Shown: piece after piece, positions 8,858 to 17,543 of the stretch
How the letters are laid out: every line of letters begins with the position of its first letter
Numbering within the stretch: the first letter of the stretch is position 1
Assembly: GCF_050596425.1 (NCBI RefSeq)
Contig: NZ_CP192292.1
Coordinates: forward strand, 682,001 to 746,000
From: G963665925 sp050596425
GTDB lineage: Bacteria > Bacillota > Clostridia > Peptostreptococcales > Acidaminobacteraceae
Length of the DNA stretch: 64,000 bases
Direction of reading: 5' to 3'
Position numbers and translations under genes: made by a program
Notes under the pieces: model-generated
The model's database searches: none
What the model was told of the DNA's origin: nothing
Seen by the model: the letters and a program-made list of their open reading frames with translations, nothing else

Positions 8858-9122
8858 GTTTTTTGCTTTTATACAAACTTTAAATCATAACGATTAATAG
8901 GGTTAGGGGCTATATTGAGATTTTTAGACCTTATATGATTTTGCAAGTGGGAAAAACATAAGGGAAAAGGGCATGTCTTTTGGTGAGCGAATATGTCTTT
9001 TAGTGAAGAAATTAAAAAGAGTCATAAATAAAATACAATGAAGATGAAAGGTGGGTATGATATTATAGAAAGGGTCATTGCCATATGGGCAATGCGTAAA
9101 GAAAGGTTCAAAGGAGATTGGT

Positions 9123-10070
9123 TTGAGATACAATACGTATTCAGGGCATTTGAAAGAAAAGTACGGTGAAAAGGTGTATAAGATACCTGTCAATTTGCCC
9201 CTGACATGTCCAAATCGAGATGGTGAAGTTGCTTGTGGCGGATGCACATTTTGTGGTGATGTGGGAACGGGGTTTGAAGCCCAGTCCAGTGCACTTAACA
9301 TCCAGGCGCAGATGCAAAACAATATAGATTATATTCAAAAAAGATATAAGGCCAAGAAGTATATTGCCTATTTTCAGAACTTCACAAACACTTATATGCC
9401 GCTGGATGTCTTTGAAAAGAGGCTGGAAGAAGCTTGTCTTGAAAATGTGGTGGAAATTAGCGTGTCTTCAAGACCTGACTGTATTCACGAAGCCTACCTG
9501 GACATTCTTGAAAAGATTCGAGATAAGCATAAGGTGAATATTTCTGTGGAGCTAGGCCTGCAGTCCATAAACCCTCTAACCCTCATGAAAATCAATAGGG
9601 GACACAATTTAGCAGAATGGATTGATGCCGTGCGCCGAATACAGGCAAGAGGCTTTGAAATCTGTACCCACCTTATTTTAAATTTGCCATGGGATGATGA
9701 CCTTCATATAAATGAGGCGGCCCGGATTATGTCAGCTATGGGTGTACGCCATATTAAACTACATTCTCTTTATATTTTGAGAAATACGGAGATGGGTCGG
9801 CAGTATCAAGCAGGTGAAATTGAGATTATTGAGTTCGAAGACTACGTCAAGCGTGTGGTGGATTTCATTAGACACCTCCATCCTGATACGATTATACACA
9901 GGTTGGCAGGACGGGCGCCAAAGGAAGAAACTCTTTTTTGCAACTGGGATAAATCATGGTGGCTTATAAAAGAAGCCATTGAAAATAGAATGGAAGCCCT
10001 AGATGCTTATCAGGGGGATATGTGTGATTATTTAAACGGTAAAGCTGTGAAGAAATTTGTTCAGAGTTGA
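9123..10070 (+). CDS. Radical SAM protein of the YtqA / TIGR01212 type
   Basis: A 315-residue radical SAM protein. The N-terminal pattern YNTYSGHLKEKYGEKVYKIP followed by LTCPNRDG is characteristic of this family. The cysteines lie in CPNRDG, CGGCTFCGD. SVELGLQS and HLILNLPWDD follow, as in Elp3-like radical SAM barrels. The TTG at 9123 is preferred since AAGGAG sits six bases upstream and family members start MRYN..Y. The biochemical function of the family is not settled; a role in tRNA modification has been suggested by similarity to Elp3. The HAD gene follows 31 bases later. Confidence 0.88.
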   Translation: MRYNTYSGHLKEKYGEKVYKIPVNLPLTCPNRDGEVACGGCTFCGDVGTGFEAQSSALNIQAQMQNNIDYIQKRYKAKKYIAYFQNFTNTYMPLDVFEKRLEEACLENVVEISVSSRPDCIHEAYLDILEKIRDKHKVNISVELGLQSINPLTLMKINRGHNLAEWIDAVRRIQARGFEICTHLILNLPWDDDLHINEAARIMSAMGVRHIKLHSLYILRNTEMGRQYQAGEIEIIEFEDYVKRVVDFIRHLHPDTIIHRLAGRAPKEETLFCNWDKSWWLIKEAIENRMEALDAYQGDMCDYLNGKAVKKFVQS

Positions 10071-10101
10071 TGGATGATATTGTATAATAGAGGTGAAGCC
10101 C

Positions 10102-10791
10102 GTGAGTATATTACTGATTTGGGATATTGATGGAACCCTTATTAATTGCAAGGGTGTTGGACGAAAGGCCATGAATGATGCCTTTTTAAAAATGTTTGGT
10201 ATAAAGTCTGGCTTTGATGGTGTTTCCATGTCCGGTCGCCTTGATGAACGGATTGTTCGTGATGCCATGCGCATTCATGGCATAGACTTATCAAATTTAG
10301 ATGACTTTTACAAAGCCTATGGTGAGGCTCTGGTTCATCAAATGGAGATTCATAAACCCTATGTCCACGAAGGTGTTCAGAGTATTTTAGAGGAAACCAG
10401 CTTGTCTGGGCAAGTTTTGAATGCTATTGGTACGGGAAACTGTCTAGTTGGCGCTCAAATGAAGCTTAAGTTCACTGGTCTTGACCACTATATGAAACTG
10501 GGTGGGTATGGCAGCGACCATGAAAAGCGTGACACCCTCATAAAGGATGTTATCAAACAGGCCCATCGTTTAAATGGAGTTGCCTTTGATAAGACCAAAA
10601 TATTTGTCATTGGTGATACGCCTAGAGATATTATCGCGGGACAAAAAAACAAAGTGAAAACCATAGCACTTGAGACAGGTGGATACACAGCTTCTGATCT
10701 CGAAGCTTTTGATCCTGACTTTGTCTTACCATCGCTATTAGATAAAGAGGCATTTTATAGAGCAATTGAACTGTCTGTAAGCAGCACTTAG
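10102..10791 (+). CDS. HAD-superfamily phosphatase
   Basis: A 229-residue haloacid dehalogenase fold hydrolase. Motif I is IWDIDGTLI at residues 6-14 with the nucleophile and acid Asp pair. Motif II is GTGN near residue 113, and motif IV is VIGDTPRDI near 173. An alpha-helical cap lies between motifs I and II, as in phosphoglycolate phosphatase and beta-phosphoglucomutase relatives. A GTG start at 10102 with AGAGGTG upstream is preferred to the GTG inside that ribosome site. The substrate cannot be assigned. Confidence 0.85.
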   Translation: MSILLIWDIDGTLINCKGVGRKAMNDAFLKMFGIKSGFDGVSMSGRLDERIVRDAMRIHGIDLSNLDDFYKAYGEALVHQMEIHKPYVHEGVQSILEETSLSGQVLNAIGTGNCLVGAQMKLKFTGLDHYMKLGGYGSDHEKRDTLIKDVIKQAHRLNGVAFDKTKIFVIGDTPRDIIAGQKNKVKTIALETGGYTASDLEAFDPDFVLPSLLDKEAFYRAIELSVSST

Positions 10792-10840
10792 ACATAGTAA
10801 ACAAGTGGTTTAAACCATGTCTGAACAGGGGGAATTCAGT

Positions 10841-11680
10841 GTGAATCAAATTAGAGAGTGGAAGAAAGTACTTATACCATATGAACAAGCTGTGGACGAG
10901 CTTAAAATAAAGTTTAAAGCCATTAGAAAGCAGTATCGTGATGTAAGCGAGTATTCACCAATTGAATTTGTCACTGGCCGTGTAAAAAAAATATCGTCTA
11001 TATTGGAAAAGTCTAAAAGACGTAATATTCCAGAGGACAATATCGAAGAACTTATGGAAGATATTGCAGGCATCCGTATTATGTGCCAGTTTAGAGATGA
11101 CATATATAAGGTTGTGGACTTGATTCGTAAGCGTGATGGAAAAGACCTGAGAATTGTTTATGAGAAGGACTATATTTCCAATCCAAAGGGCAGTGGATAT
11201 AAGAGCTACCATGTTATAATTCAATATCCTGTTCAAACGGCTCTTGGAGAACAGTCTGTGCTCGCAGAAATTCAGATCCGAACGCTGGCCATGAACTTCT
11301 GGGCGACTATTGAACATTCACTTAACTACAAATACAAAGATAACATTCCAGAGAATGTGAAAAATAGACTGAGAAAATCTGCTGAAGCGGCATCGAATTT
11401 AGACGAAGAAATGTGTGAGATTCGAAATGAAATCATCAATGCACAGCTTTTATTTGAAGAGAAATCAAATATAGTTTTCGACATTACCCACAATATTCAA
11501 CTCCTTCATATTGCGGGACAACAGGATTTGGCCTACACATTCCAAGAAAGATTCGATACGATATGGGAGTCATCGTCGGTAAAGGATCTGGCAGCCCTAC
11601 TTGCTGATATCAAGTCGGTTATGCCAAGGTATCAGATATTTACTGACACAGAAGAGAATGAACGAAAAAGAACGAGATAG
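10841..11680 (+). CDS. Small alarmone synthetase, RelA/SpoT-domain (RelQ/YjbM type)
   Basis: A 279-residue single-domain (p)ppGpp synthetase. Visible RelA_SpoT features are YRDVSEYSPIEFVTGRVK, DIAGIRIMCQF (the DxxGxR metal and substrate region), GSGYKSYHVI and ASLxx-like EIQIRTLAMNFWATIEHSLNYK. No HD hydrolase or TGS/ACT domain is present, so it belongs to the small alarmone synthetases, which make pppGpp/ppGpp from GTP/GDP and ATP. It is longer than typical RelQ (about 210 aa), with an added C-terminal helical extension. The GTG at 10841 follows CAGGGGGA; an upstream ATG at 10817 lacks a ribosome site. Confidence 0.9.
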   Translation: MNQIREWKKVLIPYEQAVDELKIKFKAIRKQYRDVSEYSPIEFVTGRVKKISSILEKSKRRNIPEDNIEELMEDIAGIRIMCQFRDDIYKVVDLIRKRDGKDLRIVYEKDYISNPKGSGYKSYHVIIQYPVQTALGEQSVLAEIQIRTLAMNFWATIEHSLNYKYKDNIPENVKNRLRKSAEAASNLDEEMCEIRNEIINAQLLFEEKSNIVFDITHNIQLLHIAGQQDLAYTFQERFDTIWESSSVKDLAALLADIKSVMPRYQIFTDTEENERKRTR

Positions 11681-11734
11681 TGCCTTTTTCGAGACATCTT
11701 AGAAATTAAAGACCATTAGGTAAGCAGGTGTAAT

Positions 11735-12439
11735 ATGGCATTATATGCAATTGGAGATTTACATTTAAGCTTTTCTTCAGACAAACCCATGGATGTGTTT
11801 GGAGAAAACTGGAATGATTATGAAAATAAAATTAAGGCCTACTGGGAAGCGAATATAAAAGAGACGGATACAGTGCTTATACCAGGGGATATATCATGGG
11901 CCATGCGTCTAAGTGATGCCCTGATTGATCTAGAATGGATACATAAACTGCCAGGACGTAAAATACTCCTTAGGGGCAACCACGACTACTGGTGGGCATC
12001 GCTAAAAAAGTTACAAGCCCTCTATGATGATATGGATTTTCTTCAGAATAATTTTTATGAATACAAGAGCGAGGAAGACACATTTGCCATATGTGGTACC
12101 CGTGGCTGGCTTTGTCCCAATCCCAATAAGTTTGATGAAAACGATCAAAAAATATATGAGCGGGAATTATTAAGATTGAAGCTGTCCCTTGATGCGGCTA
12201 AAAAAGCAGGTCATGAAAACTTTATTGTTATGACACATTATCCACCAACCAACGATATGAAAGAACGATCAGGATTTTTAGAAGTATATGAAGCATACGG
12301 TGTCAAAAAAGTTATTTACGGTCACCTCCATTCAGAGTATGCTTTTCAGACAGGGCTTCAAGGCGAACATGAGGGCGTTGTATACCAACTAACCTCCTGT
12401 GACTATTTGAACTTTCAGGCTCTTAAAATCATCGATTAG
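11735..12439 (+). CDS. Calcineurin-like metallophosphoesterase
   Basis: A 234-residue metallophosphoesterase. The ordered metal motifs are AIGDLHLS (D-x-H), LIPGDISWAM (GDxxW), LRGNHDYWW (GNHD), VMTHYPP and VIYGHLHSE (GHxH). Together they define the double-metal active site. The W after GDIS and the WW after GNHD match a Firmicutes clade often annotated simply as serine/threonine phosphatase-like. The in vivo substrate is unknown. A GCAGGTG ribosome site precedes the ATG. Confidence 0.88.
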   Translation: MALYAIGDLHLSFSSDKPMDVFGENWNDYENKIKAYWEANIKETDTVLIPGDISWAMRLSDALIDLEWIHKLPGRKILLRGNHDYWWASLKKLQALYDDMDFLQNNFYEYKSEEDTFAICGTRGWLCPNPNKFDENDQKIYERELLRLKLSLDAAKKAGHENFIVMTHYPPTNDMKERSGFLEVYEAYGVKKVIYGHLHSEYAFQTGLQGEHEGVVYQLTSCDYLNFQALKIID

Positions 12440-12663
12440 GCATATACGGTTCAAGCTGATTTGACGAGAAATTATCCGGTTTAGACATTGATCTAAACTG
12501 GATTTCTTTTTTTGTGCGAAGTTCGTTGTGTATACATGAATAAAATTAGGAAAACTTGTGTAAATATATAATAACCAGAGGTTGGAAGAAAAGGACGGAA
12601 TCCTACTTATAGATCTAACCTTAGGAGAATTGACACAATACTCTAAAAGAAGGCGGTGATTTG

Positions 12664-13089
12664 ATGATTCAAACTCCAAAATTCAAAGTCGGTGAATCGT
12701 TCACAGTTCAAAAGCATGTAACAGAAACAGATACGGCATTGAACTATGGAAGCGGGCAACTGGAAAATCTATTTGCGACTCCAAGTCTTATTGCAATGAT
12801 GATCGAAGCAAGTGCAAGACTATTGGATCAGCAGCTGCCGGAAGGTTTCATCACTGTAGGTAAGTCCGTACACGCCGATCATGAAAAGCCAACAACCCTT
12901 GGTGAAACAGTGACGGTGAAGGTTACGATTGACGAAGCGACAGATACCATGGTGAAACTTTCAATGGAAGCCTTTGATGAAGTTGGACAGATTGGTACCG
13001 GTCAACATGTTCGTTATGTTGTCAACAAAAAGAGCTTGCTGGGAAAAGCCAACAAGCGTGAAGAAGCACTGGAAAACCATGACTTCTAA
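12664..13089 (+). CDS. FlK-like hotdog-fold thioesterase
   Basis: A 141-residue single hotdog-fold protein. The FATPSLIAMMIEAS segment with its Thr, and the later ITVGKSVHADHEKPT stretch with the conserved His, match the fluoroacetyl-CoA thioesterase (FlK) family, whose catalytic triad is Thr, Glu and His. In anaerobes these proteins are probable acyl-CoA thioesterases of broad or unknown specificity. A TTG at 12661 is also possible, but the ATG three bases on is better spaced from AAGGCGG. Monocistronic, followed by two near-identical terminators. Confidence 0.82.
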   Translation: MIQTPKFKVGESFTVQKHVTETDTALNYGSGQLENLFATPSLIAMMIEASARLLDQQLPEGFITVGKSVHADHEKPTTLGETVTVKVTIDEATDTMVKLSMEAFDEVGQIGTGQHVRYVVNKKSLLGKANKREEALENHDF

Positions 13090-13113
13090 GTGTGAATAAG
13101 CATCAATTATTAG

Positions 13114-13143
13114 AGAGACTGTTATTACAACAGTCTCTCAGTT
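13114..13143 (+). terminator. Intrinsic terminator, first of a repeated pair
   Basis: AGAGACTGTT and AACAGTCTCT form a 10-base stem 25 bases after the thioesterase stop. The T run is weak (CAGTTTG). Confidence 0.7.
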
Positions 13144-13289
13144 TGTAGAAAAACGCCAAAACACTGCATTGCTAGATAAAAACCGCTTAAATCATGTATT
13201 CAAATAGGTTCAATAATTGGATTTTATCTGCGCCATGTCTTTCTAAATTATCTGCAAGTTGCTGATCTGACGACTTTGTCGACAGCCAA

Positions 13290-13320
13290 AGAGACTGTTA
13301 TCATAACAGTCTCTTAATTT
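13290..13320. terminator. Second copy of the same hairpin, between convergent genes
   Basis: AGAGACTGTTA and TAACAGTCTCT repeat the stem found at 13114, about 175 bases away; the flanks are also alike (TTTGTRGAAAAA). On the minus strand it is followed by TTT, so it can serve the sensor kinase gene. Confidence 0.65.
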
Positions 13321-13404
13321 GTGGAAAAATTTGAAGTTTGCCCTGTTAAGTCGTTTAGCTTATTAAGTCGTTTGCTTTGTTAAAGGGGCTGAACTCAATT
13401 CAAT

Positions 13405-15129
13405 TTAACTTACTGGAAAATAAATTTTAAATTTAGTGCCTTGGCCGGGACTGCTTTCGATATCAATGGTACCTTGCAGCTGTGAGGTCACAAGAGAGTA
13501 TATAATGTGGAGGCCAAGGCCCGTTCCACCATCGTGCCGTTTGGTTGTGAAATAGGGTTCGAACACATGGGGCAGATGATTTTCAGGTATGCCAACACCG
13601 TTATCTGTATAGTCAATAAAAAGAATATTCCCCTCCCGTTTCACGTCAATGGTGATTGAGCCGTTTTGCATATTTTCAAAACCATGTTTTAAAGAGTTGG
13701 TAATGAGGTTGGTGAGTATCTGTGATAATAGACCAGGGGTTGTCACCGCAAACAAGTGATCATCACAGTTGACTGTCACTGTATGAGATGTTCTCTTAAG
13801 CTTGGGCTTAAGGCTCATAACGACTTCATCAATATAACTTTTTAGTGCAATACGGCGCATTTCAAGAGTGGCCTGGTCCATGTTGAGAATGCGGAATGTC
13901 TCAATATTGGAAACGGCCTTTTGTAAATTGTTAAGAGTGATATTGTAAGCCTCATTGTAGTGAGACACATCTTGTTTTTTTGGATCAACTAGACCCTTGA
14001 CCTCGCTGTCCATAAAGCTAAGGGATGTTATGGCGGTGCCAATAGGGGTGTTGAGTTCATGCATAAGGCCACCAACAAGCTCTCCAAGGGCAGCAAGGGT
14101 CTCGCGCCGAATGAGCTGGTCCTGAGTCTTCTTAAGTTCCTTCAAAGAATCACTGAGTTCCTCATTGGTATCCATAAGCTTGTCTTGGTAGAGATTGACC
14201 TCTTTCACAGATGCCTGAACAATCTTCCATGAACTGAGTATGGATATTGCAACCATGATTAAAATAAGTATAAAAGACATGGTAAGCAATCGATTGATTG
14301 GACGGTGTAAGTCAGTGAGGATGATGTTGTTTTCAACAAACCAAGGGGTTCCAATAATAGGTACAAGAGTAATGGCATATCCATTGTGTTCAAAATAAAT
14401 GCCGTTTTCTGGTATTGTATTGAACTTTATTTGTGATATGCGCTCTTGCACATGTTGGTTTTCTATAGGGTCAAAACTAAAATTTAAAATGGTCTCATAG
14501 GATTCGGACAAACCAATGATCTTAAAGTGATCATCCTTGTCAAGTTTGCGCTTAACGAGCTGTTCAAGTTTTAAAGTCGGAAAATAAACGATGTTATATC
14601 CGAGATGCTTGTCATCGCCCGAAATGAGCTTTGTTGCAATTCTAAAGTAAGTTTTTTCATTTAGAACAATAGGAGCACTGATATACATGTCTTCATTCAT
14701 GAGCTTTGCCGAAATGGATGGAAAATCAAGAGAAGGCTCTGTTGTCCCGTGGCGGGCCACCACTTGACCCTTCTGATCAATCCATATGGCACCTGATGCC
14801 TCGCGGGAAGCTTCTACGCCGTCTTTAAGTTTAGGATTAATGCGGTCAGTGGCCTCTTCTAATGAAATTTCATCACGAATAAAGCCTTGCAGAGCCGTGC
14901 GCATTTGAGTGCGACTGCCAAGCTGAAAGGCTACAGAATTGAGTTTATCGACATGTTCCTCAATAATAAGAGAGTATATTTCCCCATGATCAAAAAAATC
15001 CTCTTCAGAAGCCGCATAAAGGGTGCCCCGTAAGATAAACCAAAAGGTAACAATGGAAATCAAAGAAACTATGATTAAGGATATTATTATATTGGGGAGC
15101 AACTTGTTTAAAAAATTAATCTTTGACAT
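13405..15129 (-). CDS. Orphan sensor histidine kinase with extracytoplasmic sensor
   Basis: A 574-residue membrane kinase. A transmembrane helix near residues 10-35 and another near 285-305 bracket a Cache-like extracytoplasmic sensor domain. A coiled-coil linker leads to the phospho-accepting H-box (GGLMHELNTPIG, near residue 370). The HATPase lobe shows NSLKHGFEN (N-box), DNGVGIPENH (G1), YFTTKRHDGGTGLGL (F/G2) and a final strand KIYFPVS. The H-box resembles kinases that act with diguanylate or CheY-like regulators, but no response regulator is adjacent, so the partner is unknown. The ATG at 15129 has AGGTGGTG upstream. It is divergent from the methyltransferase gene. Confidence 0.92.
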   Translation of the reverse strand: MSKINFLNKLLPNIIISLIIVSLISIVTFWFILRGTLYAASEEDFFDHGEIYSLIIEEHVDKLNSVAFQLGSRTQMRTALQGFIRDEISLEEATDRINPKLKDGVEASREASGAIWIDQKGQVVARHGTTEPSLDFPSISAKLMNEDMYISAPIVLNEKTYFRIATKLISGDDKHLGYNIVYFPTLKLEQLVKRKLDKDDHFKIIGLSESYETILNFSFDPIENQHVQERISQIKFNTIPENGIYFEHNGYAITLVPIIGTPWFVENNIILTDLHRPINRLLTMSFILILIMVAISILSSWKIVQASVKEVNLYQDKLMDTNEELSDSLKELKKTQDQLIRRETLAALGELVGGLMHELNTPIGTAITSLSFMDSEVKGLVDPKKQDVSHYNEAYNITLNNLQKAVSNIETFRILNMDQATLEMRRIALKSYIDEVVMSLKPKLKRTSHTVTVNCDDHLFAVTTPGLLSQILTNLITNSLKHGFENMQNGSITIDVKREGNILFIDYTDNGVGIPENHLPHVFEPYFTTKRHDGGTGLGLHIIYSLVTSQLQGTIDIESSPGQGTKFKIYFPVS

Positions 15130-15208
15130 AAACACCACCTCAAATGGTATGATATATGTGATACATACCCAATTAAAGGCGAATGTCATATAGATGGAGG
15201 AAAAAACT

Positions 15209-15778
15209 ATGCATAATGAAAATAAAGTGTTTAATCCTAAGAATATGAACAAACTAGAACATCCAGATCGATACAAGGAATTGCCGCCCCAAGATATTCT
15301 CGATGCGGTAGGGCTCGAATCTGGGCAGGTTTTTGGTGACTTTGGGTGTGGTATTGGTTACTTCTCCATTCCTGCAGCCGAGCGTGTTGGAAAAGATGGG
15401 CATGTTATTGCCATGGATATTAGTCAGGAAATGCTTGATGGTTTGAAAGACCGCTTGGATGATGCTCATAAAAGCAGAATCACACTGACCAGGGATGGCA
15501 TTGAGGGCGGTTGCCTCGATGTGGCTATGATTTCAACAGTTCTACATGAAGTGGATGACCCACAACTTTTTCTCATTGAAGCGTCTGCTTCATTAAGGCC
15601 AGGGGGTAAAATTGCCGTTCTTGAATGGATGAAAGAAAAAATGGAGCAAGGACCAAAATACGGTATTCGTATATCTGAGCAGGAAATGATTCAAATGCTG
15701 ATTAAGGCAGGCTTCTATATGGAAAAAACAATCCATTTATCGGATCGCTTTTACCTTATAATAGCTGTTAAAGAATAG
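15209..15778 (+). CDS. Class I SAM-dependent methyltransferase
   Basis: A 189-residue methyltransferase of the UbiE/Methyltransf_11-like group. Motif I is FGDFGCGIGYF near residue 45, followed by VIAMDIS (motif II acid), a DVAMISTVLHEVDD motif IV region and LRPGGKIAVLEW (post-motif). The conserved sequence HEVDDP supports a small-molecule or metalloid-type methyltransferase, but the substrate is unclear. The start at 15209 follows GGAGG by nine bases. It shares a 79-base divergent intergenic region with the sensor kinase, so the two may be co-regulated. Confidence 0.86.
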   Translation: MHNENKVFNPKNMNKLEHPDRYKELPPQDILDAVGLESGQVFGDFGCGIGYFSIPAAERVGKDGHVIAMDISQEMLDGLKDRLDDAHKSRITLTRDGIEGGCLDVAMISTVLHEVDDPQLFLIEASASLRPGGKIAVLEWMKEKMEQGPKYGIRISEQEMIQMLIKAGFYMEKTIHLSDRFYLIIAVKE

Positions 15779-15842
15779 AATTGATTGGTGAATAAAAGGT
15801 ATATATACTAGCACGTCAGATGCAGGCAAAATAGGAGGCAAA

Positions 15843-16499
15843 ATGTTAAGCAATATTAAGGCGATTATCTTTGATTTGGACGGGACACTTGTGGATTCCA
15901 TGTGGATTTGGAAGCAAGTGGATATTGACTACTTAGAAAAACATGGGCATCCCCTTCCAGATGACCTGCAAAAGGATATTGAAGGTATGAGCTTTACAGA
16001 AACAGCTCAGTATTTCAAAAATAGATTCAATATAGAAGACGATATAGATGACATAAAGGCTGAGTGGAATGCCATGGCCTTAGATCTTTATACTAATAAA
16101 ATTGAGCTAAAACCATTTGTTCAGGAGATGCTCGAAGTTTTTAAGGCAAAGGGCCTTCCTATGGGGATTGGAACATCAAACTCTCCAGAACTGGCTGACG
16201 CTGTTATTAAGGCCAGGGGGATTGAAAGGTATATTCAGTCTGTGCGAACGTCTTGTCAGGTTGATAAGGGCAAACCAGCCCCTGATATATTTTTAAAGGT
16301 GGCTGAGGACCTAAATGTTAGGCCAGAACACTGTCTGGTTTTTGAAGACACCCACGCCGGTGTTAAGGCGGCAAAAAGCGCAGGCATGAAAGTGATTGCC
16401 ATCTATGATGAACTTTCTGCAGAGTTTAGAAGTGAAATTGAGGCAGATGCTGACCACTATTTAGAGAGTTACAGTGCCCTTCTTGACCAATTGTCATAA
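15843..16499 (+). CDS. HAD phosphatase, beta-phosphoglucomutase-like
   Basis: A 218-residue HAD hydrolase. FDLDGTLVDSMWIW gives motif I with the DxDGTLxDS signature of subfamily IA. GIGTSNS is motif II, GKPAPDIF is motif III and VFEDTHAGVKAA is motif IV. The SMWIW segment and a helical cap resemble phosphatases acting on sugar phosphates or pseudouridine 5'-phosphate. The catalytic set is complete. ATAGGAGG precedes the ATG. The substrate is not inferable. Confidence 0.87.
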   Translation: MLSNIKAIIFDLDGTLVDSMWIWKQVDIDYLEKHGHPLPDDLQKDIEGMSFTETAQYFKNRFNIEDDIDDIKAEWNAMALDLYTNKIELKPFVQEMLEVFKAKGLPMGIGTSNSPELADAVIKARGIERYIQSVRTSCQVDKGKPAPDIFLKVAEDLNVRPEHCLVFEDTHAGVKAAKSAGMKVIAIYDELSAEFRSEIEADADHYLESYSALLDQLS

Positions 16500-16686
16500 T
16501 ACTGTAATGGCAACATTAAAATTTTTTTGATAGACTATGTATGGTGATAGAAGTACAAAGTCACCTAGAGATTTATTGAAAAGACAAATGGTCAAAAAGA
16601 CTTATAATGGAGTCTATAAAATTAACATTTAACCAAGCCATTTGCTAAAGTAGTAAAAACATGATCATACCAAGGAGGTGAACAGG

Positions 16687-16887
16687 ATGAAAAAGCTGAT
16701 CGCAAAAGCTTTTAAGCAAGATAAAAGCGATATTTATAAGTTAAGATCCCATATGAAAGCAGGCACAATGGAAGCCGTTTACGGGATAGGTGTGCCCATT
16801 TTTATGGACACCAAGACAAATGAATATGCGATAAGAAGCAATCATTCTGACACCAATTTTGATTTAAGTGGGTTGACAGTTTCCTAG
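16687..16887 (+). CDS. Small hypothetical protein, 66 residues
   Basis: A short basic-to-neutral protein, starting MKKLIAKAFKQDKSD and ending FDLSGLTVS. The ATG is preceded by AAGGAGGTG at good distance, which is the main evidence that it is real. No membrane segment or recognisable domain. It stands alone before a 650-base gene-poor stretch. Confidence 0.55.
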   Translation: MKKLIAKAFKQDKSDIYKLRSHMKAGTMEAVYGIGVPIFMDTKTNEYAIRSNHSDTNFDLSGLTVS

Positions 16888-16900
16888 ATGAAGCGCTCTC

Positions 16901-16966
16901 TAAGTATAGAGTTTAGTTCTTATCATACGATGAATTATTTTTAAGTATAGATGCTTTAAGTATAGA
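16901..16966. repeat. Three copies of TAAGTATAGA in gene-poor DNA
   Basis: Exact 10-base copies lie at 16901-16910, 16942-16951 and 16957-16966, with a further copy at 3811-3820. They sit just before a strong AGGAGG (16973) that is not followed by a convincing gene. The surrounding 16888-17543 gap also holds a duplicated AAATTTACTAAAAG (about 17240-17269), one terminator (17274) and an imperfect hairpin at about 17354-17394. I see no gene there. Confidence 0.5.
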
Positions 16967-17273
16967 TACTTAGGAGGATTTATATACTGATATTGAACCA
17001 AAAGAGAACTCGAATAGATATTTTGAAAGTCGCTTAGTATATTTAGAAGATGTAGAGATCAAGCTGGAAATTAAGCTGACTACATAAAGCCGAGACCCTT
17101 AAAATTACCCCATGTGTTCAGATGTTGCATCTGGGCATTAAAAGAATTTTAGGAAAGCTTATAAATCAACTTCTTATAGAGTAACTTATAATGAGAAAAG
17201 TATTATAAGGCATATTTTATGGGATGAAATTTATAAAATAAAATTTACTAAAAGAAATTTACTAAAAGAAACC

Positions 17274-17306
17274 ATGCCTGGATATTATATATTCAGGCAT
17301 TTTTTA
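17274..17306 (+). terminator. Intrinsic terminator in the 16888-17543 gap
   Basis: ATGCCTG and CAGGCAT enclose an AT-rich loop with additional pairing, followed by six T residues. Its presence implies that something upstream is transcribed, perhaps the 66-residue gene or an untranslated RNA. Confidence 0.75.
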
Positions 17307-17543
17307 ATTGAGCTAGGACCAGTCGACTGAAGTGGTTGAGCTCATTGTCTTGCAAAAATAGCATCGAATTATTGGTGCGTATAATTTTGCAGGCTACTTA
17401 AACTGGCTATAAATTAAATCACTAAGTAAAAACCGAATGTGAAAATAAGTCATTTGCGAAAACAAGTGTTTATCTTACTATCACAGGCTAGATTCAAGGT
17501 TTAAAAAGGTGAAAATATAAATCAAAAATCCGGAGGTAAGATT

